NCBI GenBank assembly: GCA_947373605.1
Contig: CANBYM010000025.1
Location: 1-36,090 of the forward strand
Direction of reading: 5' to 3'
Length of the DNA stretch: 36,090 nt
DNA from: Comamonadaceae bacterium
Lineage (GTDB): Bacteria; Pseudomonadota; Gammaproteobacteria; Burkholderiales; Burkholderiaceae_C
The translations under genes and the position numbers were made by a program. The notes under the pieces are model-generated. The model had not been told where the DNA came from. It saw only the letters and a program-made list of their open reading frames with translations, and ran no database searches. Below, piece by piece: positions 6,846 through 15,964 of this stretch (position 1 is its first letter; each line of letters starts with the position of its first letter).

Positions 6846-7349
6846 TCAGCGTTCCTTGACATCAAAACTGAATACGCCCGCGTCACTACGCGCCAGCGCC
6901 AGCGACTGCGTATCCGCCAGCGACACGCGGGCTGCCGCAAAGTCGGCCTGCACCGGTAACTCGCGCCCGCCCCGGTCCACCAGAACCGCCAACTTGACGT
7001 TGGCAGGACGGCCGTAATCGAACAACTCGTTAATCACCGCGCGGATGGTGCGACCGGTATAAAGTACATCGTCCAGCACCAGAATTTCCGCTCCGTTGAC
7101 ATCAAACGGCAACTGGGTTTGCCCGCCTGAGGACAAGCCACGTTGGGCGAAATCGTCACGGTGCATGGCCGAAGAAATGGCGCCGGGCTTGCCGCCCAAC
7201 CGCAAGTCGCGGTGCAGTCGCTCTGCCAGCCAAGCGCCCCCAGAGGTGATGCCCACCAACTGCGTGGCGGGCGTTTTGATCAGTTGCACGCCGCGCAGCA
7301 ATTCGCGGTACAGCGCTTCCGCATCGAGCATGAGTGCACCCGCGCTCAT
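6846..7349 (-). CDS. pyrR: PyrR bifunctional regulator / uracil phosphoribosyltransferase
   Basis: A 167-residue phosphoribosyltransferase-fold protein. The PRPP-binding loop is VLDDVLYTGRTIRA (about residues 91-104), and the other PyrR-type segments VGITSGGAWLAERLHRDL and LVDRGGRELPVQADF are present. In Gram-positives PyrR binds pyr mRNA and controls attenuation; in Proteobacteria its role is less clear and it may act mainly as an enzyme or through other sites. Here it is cotranscribed ahead of pyrB. There is a 28-base gap from ruvX and only 3 bases to pyrB, too little for a classic anti-antiterminator, so any PyrR control would have to act at the head of the operon. Confidence 0.93.
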   Translation of the reverse strand: MSAGALMLDAEALYRELLRGVQLIKTPATQLVGITSGGAWLAERLHRDLRLGGKPGAISSAMHRDDFAQRGLSSGGQTQLPFDVNGAEILVLDDVLYTGRTIRAVINELFDYGRPANVKLAVLVDRGGRELPVQADFAAARVSLADTQSLALARSDAGVFSFDVKER

Positions 7350-7377
7350 GCGGCTGCTCCGTGTTGTGTATGTGCCA

Positions 7378-7803
7378 TTAAAGACTCCTCAAAAACTGTT
7401 CCAGAATGATGCAGGCCGATGCCGCATCGGCATCTTTGGCGCCTTGCGACAGGGCCTCGGTGGTGCTGTAGCGCTCGTCCACCTCGAACACCGGCAGGTT
7501 GAAGCGGCCGTTCAATTGCCGGCCGAATTTTTTGGCCCGTGCCGTGTTTTCGTGGGATGCGCCGTCCGGGTGGTAGGGCACGCCGATTACGATGCCATCG
7601 GGCTGCCACTCTTTGAGGCGCAGCGCGATCTGCGCAAAGCGCGCATCACCCTGCGCGTGGATGGAGCCTTGCGGCTGGGCTGTACCCATGAGCCGGTTAC
7701 CCACAGCAACACCTGTGCGCTTTTCGCCGTAGTCAAAGGCAATAAAGGAAACAAGCGTTGGGGGTACGGGCAGAGGCTTTGTGCTGACAGGCACAGCACT
7801 CAT
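7378..7803 (-). CDS. ruvX: Holliday-junction resolvase-like protein (RuvX/YqgF)
   Basis: A 141-residue protein of the RNase H-like YqgF family, implicated in pre-16S rRNA 5' processing and Holliday-junction resolution. The conserved motif FDYGEKRTGVAVG is near residues 24-36. VIGVPYHPDGASHENTARA (about 72-90) and the acidic segment VFEVDERYSTTEA follow, carrying the catalytic carboxylates typical of the family. Its ATG overlaps the yqgE stop by 4 bases (ATGA), and yqgE-yqgF pairing is very common in Proteobacteria. The length is normal. Confidence 0.94.
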   Translation of the reverse strand: MSAVPVSTKPLPVPPTLVSFIAFDYGEKRTGVAVGNRLMGTAQPQGSIHAQGDARFAQIALRLKEWQPDGIVIGVPYHPDGASHENTARAKKFGRQLNGRFNLPVFEVDERYSTTEALSQGAKDADAASACIILEQFLRSL

Positions 7804-8399
7804 GCATGCCCCACTTGCGAAGAAATCATCCAGGCCTGTAAGCCCAGCAGGGCCATGGCCCGGTCATAACGCTGGTGCACCGGCGTATCAAAAATAACTG
7901 CCGGATCGGCATTAACAGTAAGCCAGCTGTTTTCGCCCAGTTCGCTTTCCAGCTGGCCCTCACCCCATGCGGAGTAACCAAGGCTGACCAACACGCGGCG
8001 CGGACCTGCGCCACTGGCCAGTGCTTCCAATACGTCTTTGGAGGTGGTCATCTCCAAGCCGCCGGGAATCGTCATGGTGGAGGCGTACAGCGATTCGTCC
8101 TTTTTATCCTCTCCCACAAAAATGGGGTCGTGCAACACAAAACCACGTTCGGTTTGTACCGGACCACCCTGAAAAACCGGGCTCTCGCTCAGGTCTGCGC
8201 GTTTGAGGTCCAGATCGACCTTGCCGAACAGCGCGTCCATTTTGATGTCCGAGGGCTTATTGATGACCAACCCCAAGGCGCCACGGGGGCTGTGCTCACA
8301 CACGTAAACGACGCTTTTACCGAACATAGCATCCTCCAGTGAGGGCATGGCGATCAGGAAGTGGTTGGTGAGATTGATGGGTGCAGAATCGCCGGACAT
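7800..8399 (-). CDS. yqgE: YqgE/AlgH family protein
   Basis: A 199-residue protein of the UPF0301 (AlgH) family of unknown biochemical function. Family hallmarks are LTNHFLIAMPSLEDAMFGKS near the N-terminus, VVYVCEHSPRGALGLVINKP (about residues 30-49), GGPVQTERGFVLH and SLGYSAWGEGQLESE. There are no catalytic residues to point to. It is the first gene of the operon leading into ruvX and the pyrimidine genes, a conserved neighbourhood. Its promoter must lie in the 34-base gap to the divergent phrB or inside the phrB coding region. Confidence 0.95.
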   Translation of the reverse strand: MSGDSAPINLTNHFLIAMPSLEDAMFGKSVVYVCEHSPRGALGLVINKPSDIKMDALFGKVDLDLKRADLSESPVFQGGPVQTERGFVLHDPIFVGEDKKDESLYASTMTIPGGLEMTTSKDVLEALASGAGPRRVLVSLGYSAWGEGQLESELGENSWLTVNADPAVIFDTPVHQRYDRAMALLGLQAWMISSQVGHA

Positions 8400-8433
8400 A
8401 TTCCCATTTTAACGGTTCACCTTAAAGAATCTC

Positions 8434-9915
8434 ATGCAACAAATTTTTGATTCGGGCTTGGTCTGGTTACGCCGGGACCTGCGCATCCATGACAACACGG
8501 CGCTACACGCAGCATTGGAGCTGTGTGCACAAGTGCATTGCGTATTTGTGTTCGACCGTGAGATCCTGAACGCCCTGCCCCGTGCGGACCGGCGGGTAGA
8601 GTTCATTCGCGAATCGCTGCTGGAATTGGATCTGCGCTTGCGCGAGTTATCCGGCGTGTCCGGTGCAGGGCTAATCGTGCTGCACGGCGTTGCCAGCGAC
8701 CGTGTTCCTCAGTTAGCGCGCGAACTGGGGGTTGGCGCCGTGTTTTCCGCCAAAGACTATGAGCCACAGGCGCAAGCGCGCGACCGCTCAGTGCGTGAGG
8801 CATTGTTGCGCGCACGCATTGAATTTAGGCAATACAAGGACCACGTCATTTGGGAAGAACAGGAAGTGCTCACCCAGATGGGCAAGCCATATGGAGTGTT
8901 TACCCCGTATTCGCGTGCCTGGCGCGCTTTGCTTACCGCACAACCGGTGAGTGAGACCGATTGCATCGCAATGGCGCACAAGCTGGCTGCAAGGCCTGCT
9001 GCCCACAACAAGCCAGTGCCGACACTGAACGACATCGGCTTCGAGACCACCAATTTGTCGCAACTGGCAATTCCCAGCGGCGAGTCGGGTGCGGCGCGGC
9101 TACTGGATGATTTTGGCAAACGCATCGACCAGTACGATGTCACGCGCAACTTTCCTGCGGTCAAAGGGCCGAGCTACCTGAGTGTGCATTTACGCTTCGG
9201 TACGTTGTCCATCCGCCAGTTGGTGTTGCTCTCGCTACAGCGCGCGCAATCTGCAGGTAGCGAAGCAGCGGGTGCGTCAACCTGGTTGGGCGAGCTGATC
9301 TGGCGGGATTTCTACTTTCAAATTCTGGCCAACTTTCCGCAGGTGGCAAGCGGCGCGTTCAAACCGGAATACGACGCAATTGAATGGGAATCGGGCGATG
9401 CCGCGCAAGCGCTCTATTCGGCCTGGTGCGAAGGACGCACCGGCTATCCGCTGGTCGATGCCGCAATGCTGCAACTGAACCAGACCGGCTACATGCACAA
9501 CCGCCTGCGCATGGTGGCCGGCAGCTTTCTGGTCAAACACTTGGGGCTGGACTGGCGTTGGGGCGAGCGTTATTTTGCAAAGCACCTCAACGACTTTGAC
9601 CTTTCAGCCAACAACGGCGGATGGCAGTGGGTAAGCTCCAGCGGTTGTGATGCGCAGCCGTACTTTCGCATCTTTAATCCGGTCACGCAAAGCGAAAAAT
9701 TTGATGCAGAGGGCAAGTTCATCAAACGCTACCTGCCCGCACTTACCGGCCTTAGCACCAAAGCCATCCACGCGCCCTGGCTGGCCAAACCCATGGAGCT
9801 GATCAGCGCGGGCGTGGAATTGGGCAAGAACTATCCGCGCCCGGTAGTAGACCATGCACAGGCCCGGGAAAAAACGCTGCAGCGCTATAGCGTCGTCAAG
9901 AAGACTGCGACCTAA
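8434..9915 (+). CDS. phrB: Deoxyribodipyrimidine photolyase (class I)
   Basis: A 493-residue cryptochrome/photolyase-family flavoprotein that repairs UV-induced pyrimidine dimers with light. The N-terminal antenna domain begins LVWLRRDLRIHDNTALH (residues 9-25). The C-terminal FAD-binding domain has WLGELIWRDFYFQ (284-296), TGYMHNRLRMVAG (351-363) and NDFDLSANNGGWQWVSSSG (386-404), then DAQPYFRIFNP. Trp residues near 374-376 and 397-399 fit the electron-transfer chain and lesion pocket. The match is to class I CPD photolyases rather than to 6-4 photolyases with iron-sulfur clusters. It is divergent from yqgE and convergent with chpA. Confidence 0.95.
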   Translation: MQQIFDSGLVWLRRDLRIHDNTALHAALELCAQVHCVFVFDREILNALPRADRRVEFIRESLLELDLRLRELSGVSGAGLIVLHGVASDRVPQLARELGVGAVFSAKDYEPQAQARDRSVREALLRARIEFRQYKDHVIWEEQEVLTQMGKPYGVFTPYSRAWRALLTAQPVSETDCIAMAHKLAARPAAHNKPVPTLNDIGFETTNLSQLAIPSGESGAARLLDDFGKRIDQYDVTRNFPAVKGPSYLSVHLRFGTLSIRQLVLLSLQRAQSAGSEAAGASTWLGELIWRDFYFQILANFPQVASGAFKPEYDAIEWESGDAAQALYSAWCEGRTGYPLVDAAMLQLNQTGYMHNRLRMVAGSFLVKHLGLDWRWGERYFAKHLNDFDLSANNGGWQWVSSSGCDAQPYFRIFNPVTQSEKFDAEGKFIKRYLPALTGLSTKAIHAPWLAKPMELISAGVELGKNYPRPVVDHAQAREKTLQRYSVVKKTAT

Positions 9916-9923
9916 CGACCACA

Positions 9924-9945
9924 GCACGCAACTCACGTTGCGTGC
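9924..9945. terminator. Perfect hairpin between the convergent phrB and chpA ends
   Basis: GCACGCAAC (9924-9932) pairs perfectly with GTTGCGTGC (9937-9945) around a TCAC loop, within the 32 bases between the two stop codons. Neither strand has a following T-run, so it may be a weak bidirectional or factor-dependent terminator, or an mRNA 3'-end stabiliser. Confidence 0.55.
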
Positions 9946-9947
9946 AC

Positions 9948-12900
9948 TTAAGTCTCCGTAACGACGGCGCAGTATTCGCGAATCAAGCCGAGCAAGACCT
10001 CTTCCGAATAGGGCTTGCCCAGATAGTTGTTCACACCCAGCGCCATCGCATGTTCGCGGTGCTTTTCAGCAATGCGCGAGGTGATCATGATGATGGGCAA
10101 ATCAGCCAGATTCGCGTCTGCGCGGATGTTGCGGGCCAGATCGAACCCGTCCATACGTGGCATTTCAATGTCGGAGAGCACCACATCGGGCTTTTCATGC
10201 GCCAGCTTTTCCAGCGCATCCAAGCCGTCGTTGGCGGTGACCACCCTAAAGCCTTCGCGTTTGAGCAAACGCTGTGTGACGCGACGCACGGTAATCGAAT
10301 CATCCACCACCAATACCAACGGCAGTTGCTGCGCACCCGCCGGCAGCGCTACGGTGGGTACTGGTGCAGACGCAGCATCGCCATCGGGCTCCGTCGCACC
10401 GGAGGCATTGACGCTGGCTTGCAAGGCATGTGCCTGCGCGCCATATACCGTTGCCAAAGCCACCGGGTTGTAAATCAGCACGACCGCGCCGGACGCCAAT
10501 ACAGACATACCCGCCAGACCCGGCAGTCGGGCCAACTGCGGCCCCAGATTTTTAACCACGACTTCGCGGTTACCCAACACTTCATCCACATGCAAGGCTA
10601 GGCGCTGACCCGCACTTCGGAAGATCGCAACGGGGTAATGTTTGGTTTGTGCTTCCGTGCTGCGGCCTGACACATGCAGCAGTGCGCCGCCCCAATAGAA
10701 GGGAACGTGTTCACCGGCAAAGTCGTAACTGCCGCTCTGATAGGCCGTTTGCAGCGCCGCATCGGGTGAGCGCAACACGGTCTCCATCAGACTTGACGGC
10801 ACACCGATACTTAATTCACCCATGCGCAGCATGACGACCTGCGTAACCGCTGTCGTCAGCGGCAATACCAGCTGAAAGCGCGTTCCCTGTCCGCGCACTG
10901 TGGAGGTTTCAATGCGCCCGCCCAGCGCGTTGATTTCAGAAAGCACTACGTCCATTCCAATGCCGCGCCCGGACAACTCAGTGACCTGCTCAGCCGTCGA
11001 AAATCCCGGCGAGAAAAGCAAGTTGGCCGCCAACGCATCCGTCATTTCTTCGTCCGGCCCGATTAACTGCTTAACCAGCGCCTTGGCGCGGATGCGCTCA
11101 ATGTGCAAGCCACCACCGTCATCGCTGAAGGCCACCGATACATCGTTGCTTTCCTGATGGACGGTAATGGTGATGGTTCCGGCAGCAGGTTTGCCGGCGG
11201 CCACGCGCACGTCTGTCGCCTCAATGCCATGGGCTACTGCGTTGCGCAAAATGTGTTCAAAGGCCGGGGTCATACGATCCAGCACGCCCCGGTCCATTTC
11301 AATGCTACCGCCGATGATGTCGAGCTTGACTTGCTTGCCCGCCTCTTTGGCGGCCTGCCGCACCACGCCATACAGTCGGTCCGAGATGCCTTCAAACTCC
11401 ACCATGCGGGTGCGCAGCAAATCGCGTTGCAGGTCACGGGCCTGACGGCCCTGTGCAATCAAATCGTCTTCCGCGCCCTCTACGCTGCGCTGAATATTGC
11501 GCTGCACCGTGGCAACGTCGTTCACCGACTCGGCCATCATGCGGGTAAGTTCCTGCACGCGGGTAAAGCGGTCGAACTCCAGCGGATCAAAGCCCTGCGC
11601 TGTGTCTTTGTTTTGCGCCAGGCGGGTTTGCATTTGCGACTCGGCTTGCAACTCGACGTCGCGCAACTGCAGGCGCAAGCGATCCAGGTTGCCGGTCAAC
11701 TCGCCCATGGAACCGCGCAATTGCGTTAAGCGCGCATCCAGGCGCGAGCGGCTCATCATGACCTCGCCCGCCTGATTGACCAGACGGTCCAGCAACTGCG
11801 AACGCACGCGTACTGATTGCCCCGCCAGGGTGCGGGTCGGCGGTGCGACCACGGCACTGGAGGCAGCCATTTTGATCACGGTACTGCTGGCTGCGTCGAC
11901 TACGCTTGGCGATGCCGGTGTTGCAGGTGCCGCGGCTGGTACTGCCTCAGAATCTTCGGCATCGATCGCAGCGTGTGCAACCTCTACGCCTGCGGCTGGT
12001 TCTTGTTGGCCCAGAGCGTCAAGCGCGGCCTGCAAACCATCGAATCGGTTGAGCAGGGGTTCCAGCTGAACCGACTGCAAGCCTTCAGTACCGAGCTCTT
12101 CGATGCTGGACTCCAGTCGGTGCGCCATTTCACCCAAGCGCATGGCACCGGCCAGCCGGGCACTACCTTTGAGCGTGTGCAGTACCCGCAGTGTCTCGCC
12201 ACGCGCGCCCATGTTGTCGGGTCGGGCCACCCATTGGCGCAAGGCTCCACCCAGTGAGGGCAGCAACTCCAGCGCCTCTTCCTGGAAGATCGGGAACAGA
12301 TCGGGATCAAGGCTGTCCTGCGCGTCGAGCTCGTCATCGGCCGATTGCGCGACTTTGAGGGGCGCTGCCGCCATCAGCGGCGCGGCGTGGACTTGCGGCT
12401 CATCGTCTTGCGCAAAGACGGCGAGTTCTTCGGATTCCACCGGCTCCAGGTCCGGCATGAGTGTTTCCAGATCACTTTGGGCATCGATGTCCAGCGCATC
12501 ACCGGGCGCAAGGAATTCTGTATCAATGATGTCCTGCAAATCCTGCAGAATTTTAGCGTCGTAATCTTTCAGGAATCCGGCTGCAAACTGGTGCAGTAGC
12601 CGACGTATCTCTTCGGCCGCATTGTTGAATACCGCAGCATGCTCAGTGGTGCCTTGTTCGTGCAGTTGCACATGCTCCAACGCCGATTCCAGGGCACGCG
12701 CTACCGTAGACAGCGCATTAAAGCCCACCGTAGCCGAGCTGCCAAGCAAGGAGTGCGACAGTGTGATCGCACTGTCGGGAAGCGGGCGGTGCAATTCCAT
12801 TGCCCATTCGCTGAGCTCCGTCTGCAGGCGCCGCGACCATTCATCGGCCTCATTGAGATAGACGTTGTAAAACGGAATGCTCAGACGCAGGTTGCCGATA

Positions 12901-15900
12901 ACCTTGACTTGCTCATCAGCCTCTTGCACAGGCGCCGCCACCTCTGCCACCTCTGCCTCGTCAGAATGGGCAGGTGCTTCAATTTCAGGGGCAAGCAATT
13001 CTTCAACGGGTGCAACTATTGGCTCGGCTGGGAAATCCAACGCAAGGAGAGGTTCCGGCGCAGACTGTGGCTCCAACTCGGGTTCGGACTCAAATTCCGG
13101 CTCCAACACCGAGTCCATCGCCTCATGCTCATCGATTCTGTCGAGTGCGTCCAGTTCCTGCAGTGCAGACTCGCGCTGCTCATTGGTGAAGGATGGCGAA
13201 GCGGCGTCTTCATCATACTCTTGCGACTCAAAAGAATGGGGCTCGATTTTGTCGAATTTGAAATCACTGAGATCCAGCTCCTGCATTGCGGGCTGACTAT
13301 GCTGGAACGACAGTGAGTCTTCCAGTCTTGAATTTCGCGTGTTCTCAAACTCCTGACGGTGTGGGGTTACACCAAAGTCCAGGTGACCGACCAAACTGGT
13401 GGAGGCAAAGTCAACATTAGGCTCAGACGATGGAGTTTCCACGTTCAGGCTGGAAACCAATGCCGTTGACGCAAACTCCGTTGAGGCAAATTGCGGCTCG
13501 TGCGGCGGCTCAACCGGCGTTACAAACGCTGGCGCAACTGGCTTTGCCACGGGGCTACGCAACTGAACAAACAACCCGTCCATACGCATAGCGTCTGAGG
13601 ATTTGCGGAAGTCCTGCGCATTCCATTCCACCGCGCTTTTGTCAGCAATATCATTTACCCATGCGCCAAAGGCCTGCATGGCAGTGCTAGCCAAGGTAAT
13701 GAGTTCATCACTGGCGGGCTTTTGTTCGGCCAGCCACGCATTGAGCAGTTGCTCAAACGACCATGCAGCCTCGCCAAAGTCGTTCAGGCCCACCATGCGC
13801 GAACTGCCTTTGAGGGTATGAAATGCCCGGCGCAATGTAGTTTGTTCGGCCAGGTTGGAGGGATCCATCGCCAACGCGCGCGCCGCTGCCAGTCCATTGC
13901 GCACCACGTCGCGCGCTTCTTCCAGAAAAATGTCCTGCAGGTCTAAATCGTCGTCATCGTCCTGCGTATTTGCTGCACTGGCTGGAGCGGGCGTGGACTG
14001 AATTGGTGCCAGTACAGGGGTTATTGGCACCTCCAATACTTGTGTCTTTTCGTGTGACACATCGGCTTGCGCCTTCGCTACCGGTACTTCCAAGGTCTGT
14101 GTCCTGATATGTACGGCATTGGTTGGTGCCACTTCGGGCGGCGCTGCCACGGGCTGTGGCGTGATTGCAGGGGCTGGCGCCACCGGCGCTTCTATCGCGC
14201 TACGCTCACGACCCATCAGTGGTTTGAACTCGCCCAACTCTTCGTCATAGACAAACAATTTCTTGGCCAGCGAACGCTGGTAGCTCAGCATGTCGATCAA
14301 GAAGCCCATGGCTCCCAGACTATTGCCAATCTTTTCAAAAATACCCGTGCGCGCCGCTTCGACGTCGATCTCGTCAATCATGAACTGGTCCACACTAGAG
14401 CGCATGCGCAGCGCCGCCAGCGAGGGCTGATCCAGTCCCAACACCGAGAAAACACCACGCATTTGTGCCAGCCGCGCGGGCACTTCTCGCAACGGCGTCT
14501 TGTCATGCGGGGCGCGGAAAAACTGGTCCAGCGACTTCTCAACTTCGGCCAGCGAAGCCCGCAATTCGTCAACCACACTGCCCATGGTCTGGCGGTCGCT
14601 GACGCGGCGGTACAAATCCTCCATCCAGGCCTCTAGCGGCTCCGGCTCTGCACCTGCGCACACGTGCTGCAAGCGCAGCGCTAGTCGCCCGCCGCGCTCA
14701 GCCATATGGTTATCCGTCGGGTCCAGGTCTTCGTAGGCAGCTTCCAGATAGAGGATGGAAGTCGCGACTTCCATGGCAATGGCGGGATTGGGCGCCGCAG
14801 CAGACTTGAGCACCGAATCAATGGCGGCCGTCAAAGCTTGGGCCAGCACCGAGCTCTCCGGATGCAGCTTGACCACCGACTCGGTCACGGCAGCAAACTG
14901 CTCACCAACTGATTTAAGGCGATTGACATCACCACCGGCTAGCGCCGACCATGTCTCAGCCGCAGACGCAATGCGCTTGCGGGCCAGCACCAGCTGTGCG
15001 GGATCAAAGCGACCGAACTGCTCGGTCTCGTAGTCGACCGTCTTGAAGTCATCCAGACCGTAAGCGTGGCGCACCGCAGCTAATGCGCGGGCCGGCTTGC
15101 CTTGTGGCGCCTGCGCCATGGCGCAGAAGAAAACCAATTCCTGCGCCAGTTGCTCGGAAGGTGTTTGTCCACCTTTGGCCAAAGCGGCGTATTGCGCCAG
15201 GATGCGCGAAGCTGTGCGCTTGGTATACAGATCCCGAGGCAACAATGCCAACGTCATTGCTTCAAAGTAGCCCGCCGCCATCGCCCAGAAACTGCGTTCA
15301 TTTCCCGGCGTTTGAGCTGCCGACAACGCGGAGCAGTAACCGACCATGCGTCTGGATGCTTTGACGTCGCCCGTCTTGACAATTTGAAGGACCGCATGGT
15401 CCAAGCGTGCGCGCGTGTCCGTGCCATAAGGCAATGGCGCAGTTTCCGGCACCGGATCTACCGCAAGCCAACGCCAGTCTGTCGGCCACAGGTCAGAGGG
15501 GTGAATGCGTTCCGCACCGGCTTGCGCCATCACAGCACGGTATTGGGGGAACAGCGCAACGGCAGAAGCCTGCTTGCCTTTGAGCACGCCCTCCAGATAT
15601 TCGGTCAATGCAAAGCTGGCGCGCTCTACCGTATTGGCCGCTTCATCGCTGCACGACTCAGGGCGTTGGACGAAGCGCTGCGCCAAGGCTTCCATCGCAT
15701 GGAGCATCTTGGCCGGTGCCTGCATACCCACCATCTCCAGCGCGCCAACAGCCTGATGCAACTGGGTGCGGGCAACCCGCAGATGGCTGGTGTCGAGTTC
15801 AGTCAGCTCAGAGCCACGCGCCATTTCCGCATCACGCACAAACCGACGCACGGCTTTGGTAGCACCGTCAAGTGATTTGCGCAACTCATCCAGCACCCAA

Positions 15901-15962
15901 GCCAAAGGGCCCAGGTCGTTAAGGGCGGCGGAGTCGTCGGGCGTGGGTGAATTTGGCTGCAT
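9948..15962 (-). CDS. chpA: ChpA/PilL hybrid chemosensory histidine kinase (type IV pili)
   Basis: A 2004-residue CheA-type kinase controlling twitching motility. Three HPt domains carry a phospho-acceptor His: H715 in HTLKGSSRMVG, H1070 in HSLLGSS, and H1262 in HTLKGSARLAG. An N-terminal HPt-like segment has H69 (HQAVGALEMVG). Another near residue 499 keeps the spacing but has Ala at the His position. The dimerisation and ATPase core spans about 1390-1700, with N-box HILRNAVAHGIE, DDGGGL (1614-1619) and GRGIGMD (1665-1671). A CheW-like domain covers about 1705-1840. A receiver domain ends the protein (1880-2004, phospho-Asp 1931 in LSDIEMPRMDG). Long acidic, Pro/Ala-rich linkers join the HPt domains. 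It starts 2 bases after the pilJ stop. Confidence 0.96.
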   Translation of the reverse strand: MQPNSPTPDDSAALNDLGPLAWVLDELRKSLDGATKAVRRFVRDAEMARGSELTELDTSHLRVARTQLHQAVGALEMVGMQAPAKMLHAMEALAQRFVQRPESCSDEAANTVERASFALTEYLEGVLKGKQASAVALFPQYRAVMAQAGAERIHPSDLWPTDWRWLAVDPVPETAPLPYGTDTRARLDHAVLQIVKTGDVKASRRMVGYCSALSAAQTPGNERSFWAMAAGYFEAMTLALLPRDLYTKRTASRILAQYAALAKGGQTPSEQLAQELVFFCAMAQAPQGKPARALAAVRHAYGLDDFKTVDYETEQFGRFDPAQLVLARKRIASAAETWSALAGGDVNRLKSVGEQFAAVTESVVKLHPESSVLAQALTAAIDSVLKSAAAPNPAIAMEVATSILYLEAAYEDLDPTDNHMAERGGRLALRLQHVCAGAEPEPLEAWMEDLYRRVSDRQTMGSVVDELRASLAEVEKSLDQFFRAPHDKTPLREVPARLAQMRGVFSVLGLDQPSLAALRMRSSVDQFMIDEIDVEAARTGIFEKIGNSLGAMGFLIDMLSYQRSLAKKLFVYDEELGEFKPLMGRERSAIEAPVAPAPAITPQPVAAPPEVAPTNAVHIRTQTLEVPVAKAQADVSHEKTQVLEVPITPVLAPIQSTPAPASAANTQDDDDDLDLQDIFLEEARDVVRNGLAAARALAMDPSNLAEQTTLRRAFHTLKGSSRMVGLNDFGEAAWSFEQLLNAWLAEQKPASDELITLASTAMQAFGAWVNDIADKSAVEWNAQDFRKSSDAMRMDGLFVQLRSPVAKPVAPAFVTPVEPPHEPQFASTEFASTALVSSLNVETPSSEPNVDFASTSLVGHLDFGVTPHRQEFENTRNSRLEDSLSFQHSQPAMQELDLSDFKFDKIEPHSFESQEYDEDAASPSFTNEQRESALQELDALDRIDEHEAMDSVLEPEFESEPELEPQSAPEPLLALDFPAEPIVAPVEELLAPEIEAPAHSDEAEVAEVAAPVQEADEQVKVIGNLRLSIPFYNVYLNEADEWSRRLQTELSEWAMELHRPLPDSAITLSHSLLGSSATVGFNALSTVARALESALEHVQLHEQGTTEHAAVFNNAAEEIRRLLHQFAAGFLKDYDAKILQDLQDIIDTEFLAPGDALDIDAQSDLETLMPDLEPVESEELAVFAQDDEPQVHAAPLMAAAPLKVAQSADDELDAQDSLDPDLFPIFQEEALELLPSLGGALRQWVARPDNMGARGETLRVLHTLKGSARLAGAMRLGEMAHRLESSIEELGTEGLQSVQLEPLLNRFDGLQAALDALGQQEPAAGVEVAHAAIDAEDSEAVPAAAPATPASPSVVDAASSTVIKMAASSAVVAPPTRTLAGQSVRVRSQLLDRLVNQAGEVMMSRSRLDARLTQLRGSMGELTGNLDRLRLQLRDVELQAESQMQTRLAQNKDTAQGFDPLEFDRFTRVQELTRMMAESVNDVATVQRNIQRSVEGAEDDLIAQGRQARDLQRDLLRTRMVEFEGISDRLYGVVRQAAKEAGKQVKLDIIGGSIEMDRGVLDRMTPAFEHILRNAVAHGIEATDVRVAAGKPAAGTITITVHQESNDVSVAFSDDGGGLHIERIRAKALVKQLIGPDEEMTDALAANLLFSPGFSTAEQVTELSGRGIGMDVVLSEINALGGRIETSTVRGQGTRFQLVLPLTTAVTQVVMLRMGELSIGVPSSLMETVLRSPDAALQTAYQSGSYDFAGEHVPFYWGGALLHVSGRSTEAQTKHYPVAIFRSAGQRLALHVDEVLGNREVVVKNLGPQLARLPGLAGMSVLASGAVVLIYNPVALATVYGAQAHALQASVNASGATEPDGDAASAPVPTVALPAGAQQLPLVLVVDDSITVRRVTQRLLKREGFRVVTANDGLDALEKLAHEKPDVVLSDIEMPRMDGFDLARNIRADANLADLPIIMITSRIAEKHREHAMALGVNNYLGKPYSEEVLLGLIREYCAVVTET

Positions 15963-15964
15963 GA

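Noticed and set aside
7096-7869. 257-codon plus-strand frame opposite pyrR and ruvX
   Set aside because: It is antisense to two clear genes and contains no recognisable motif.
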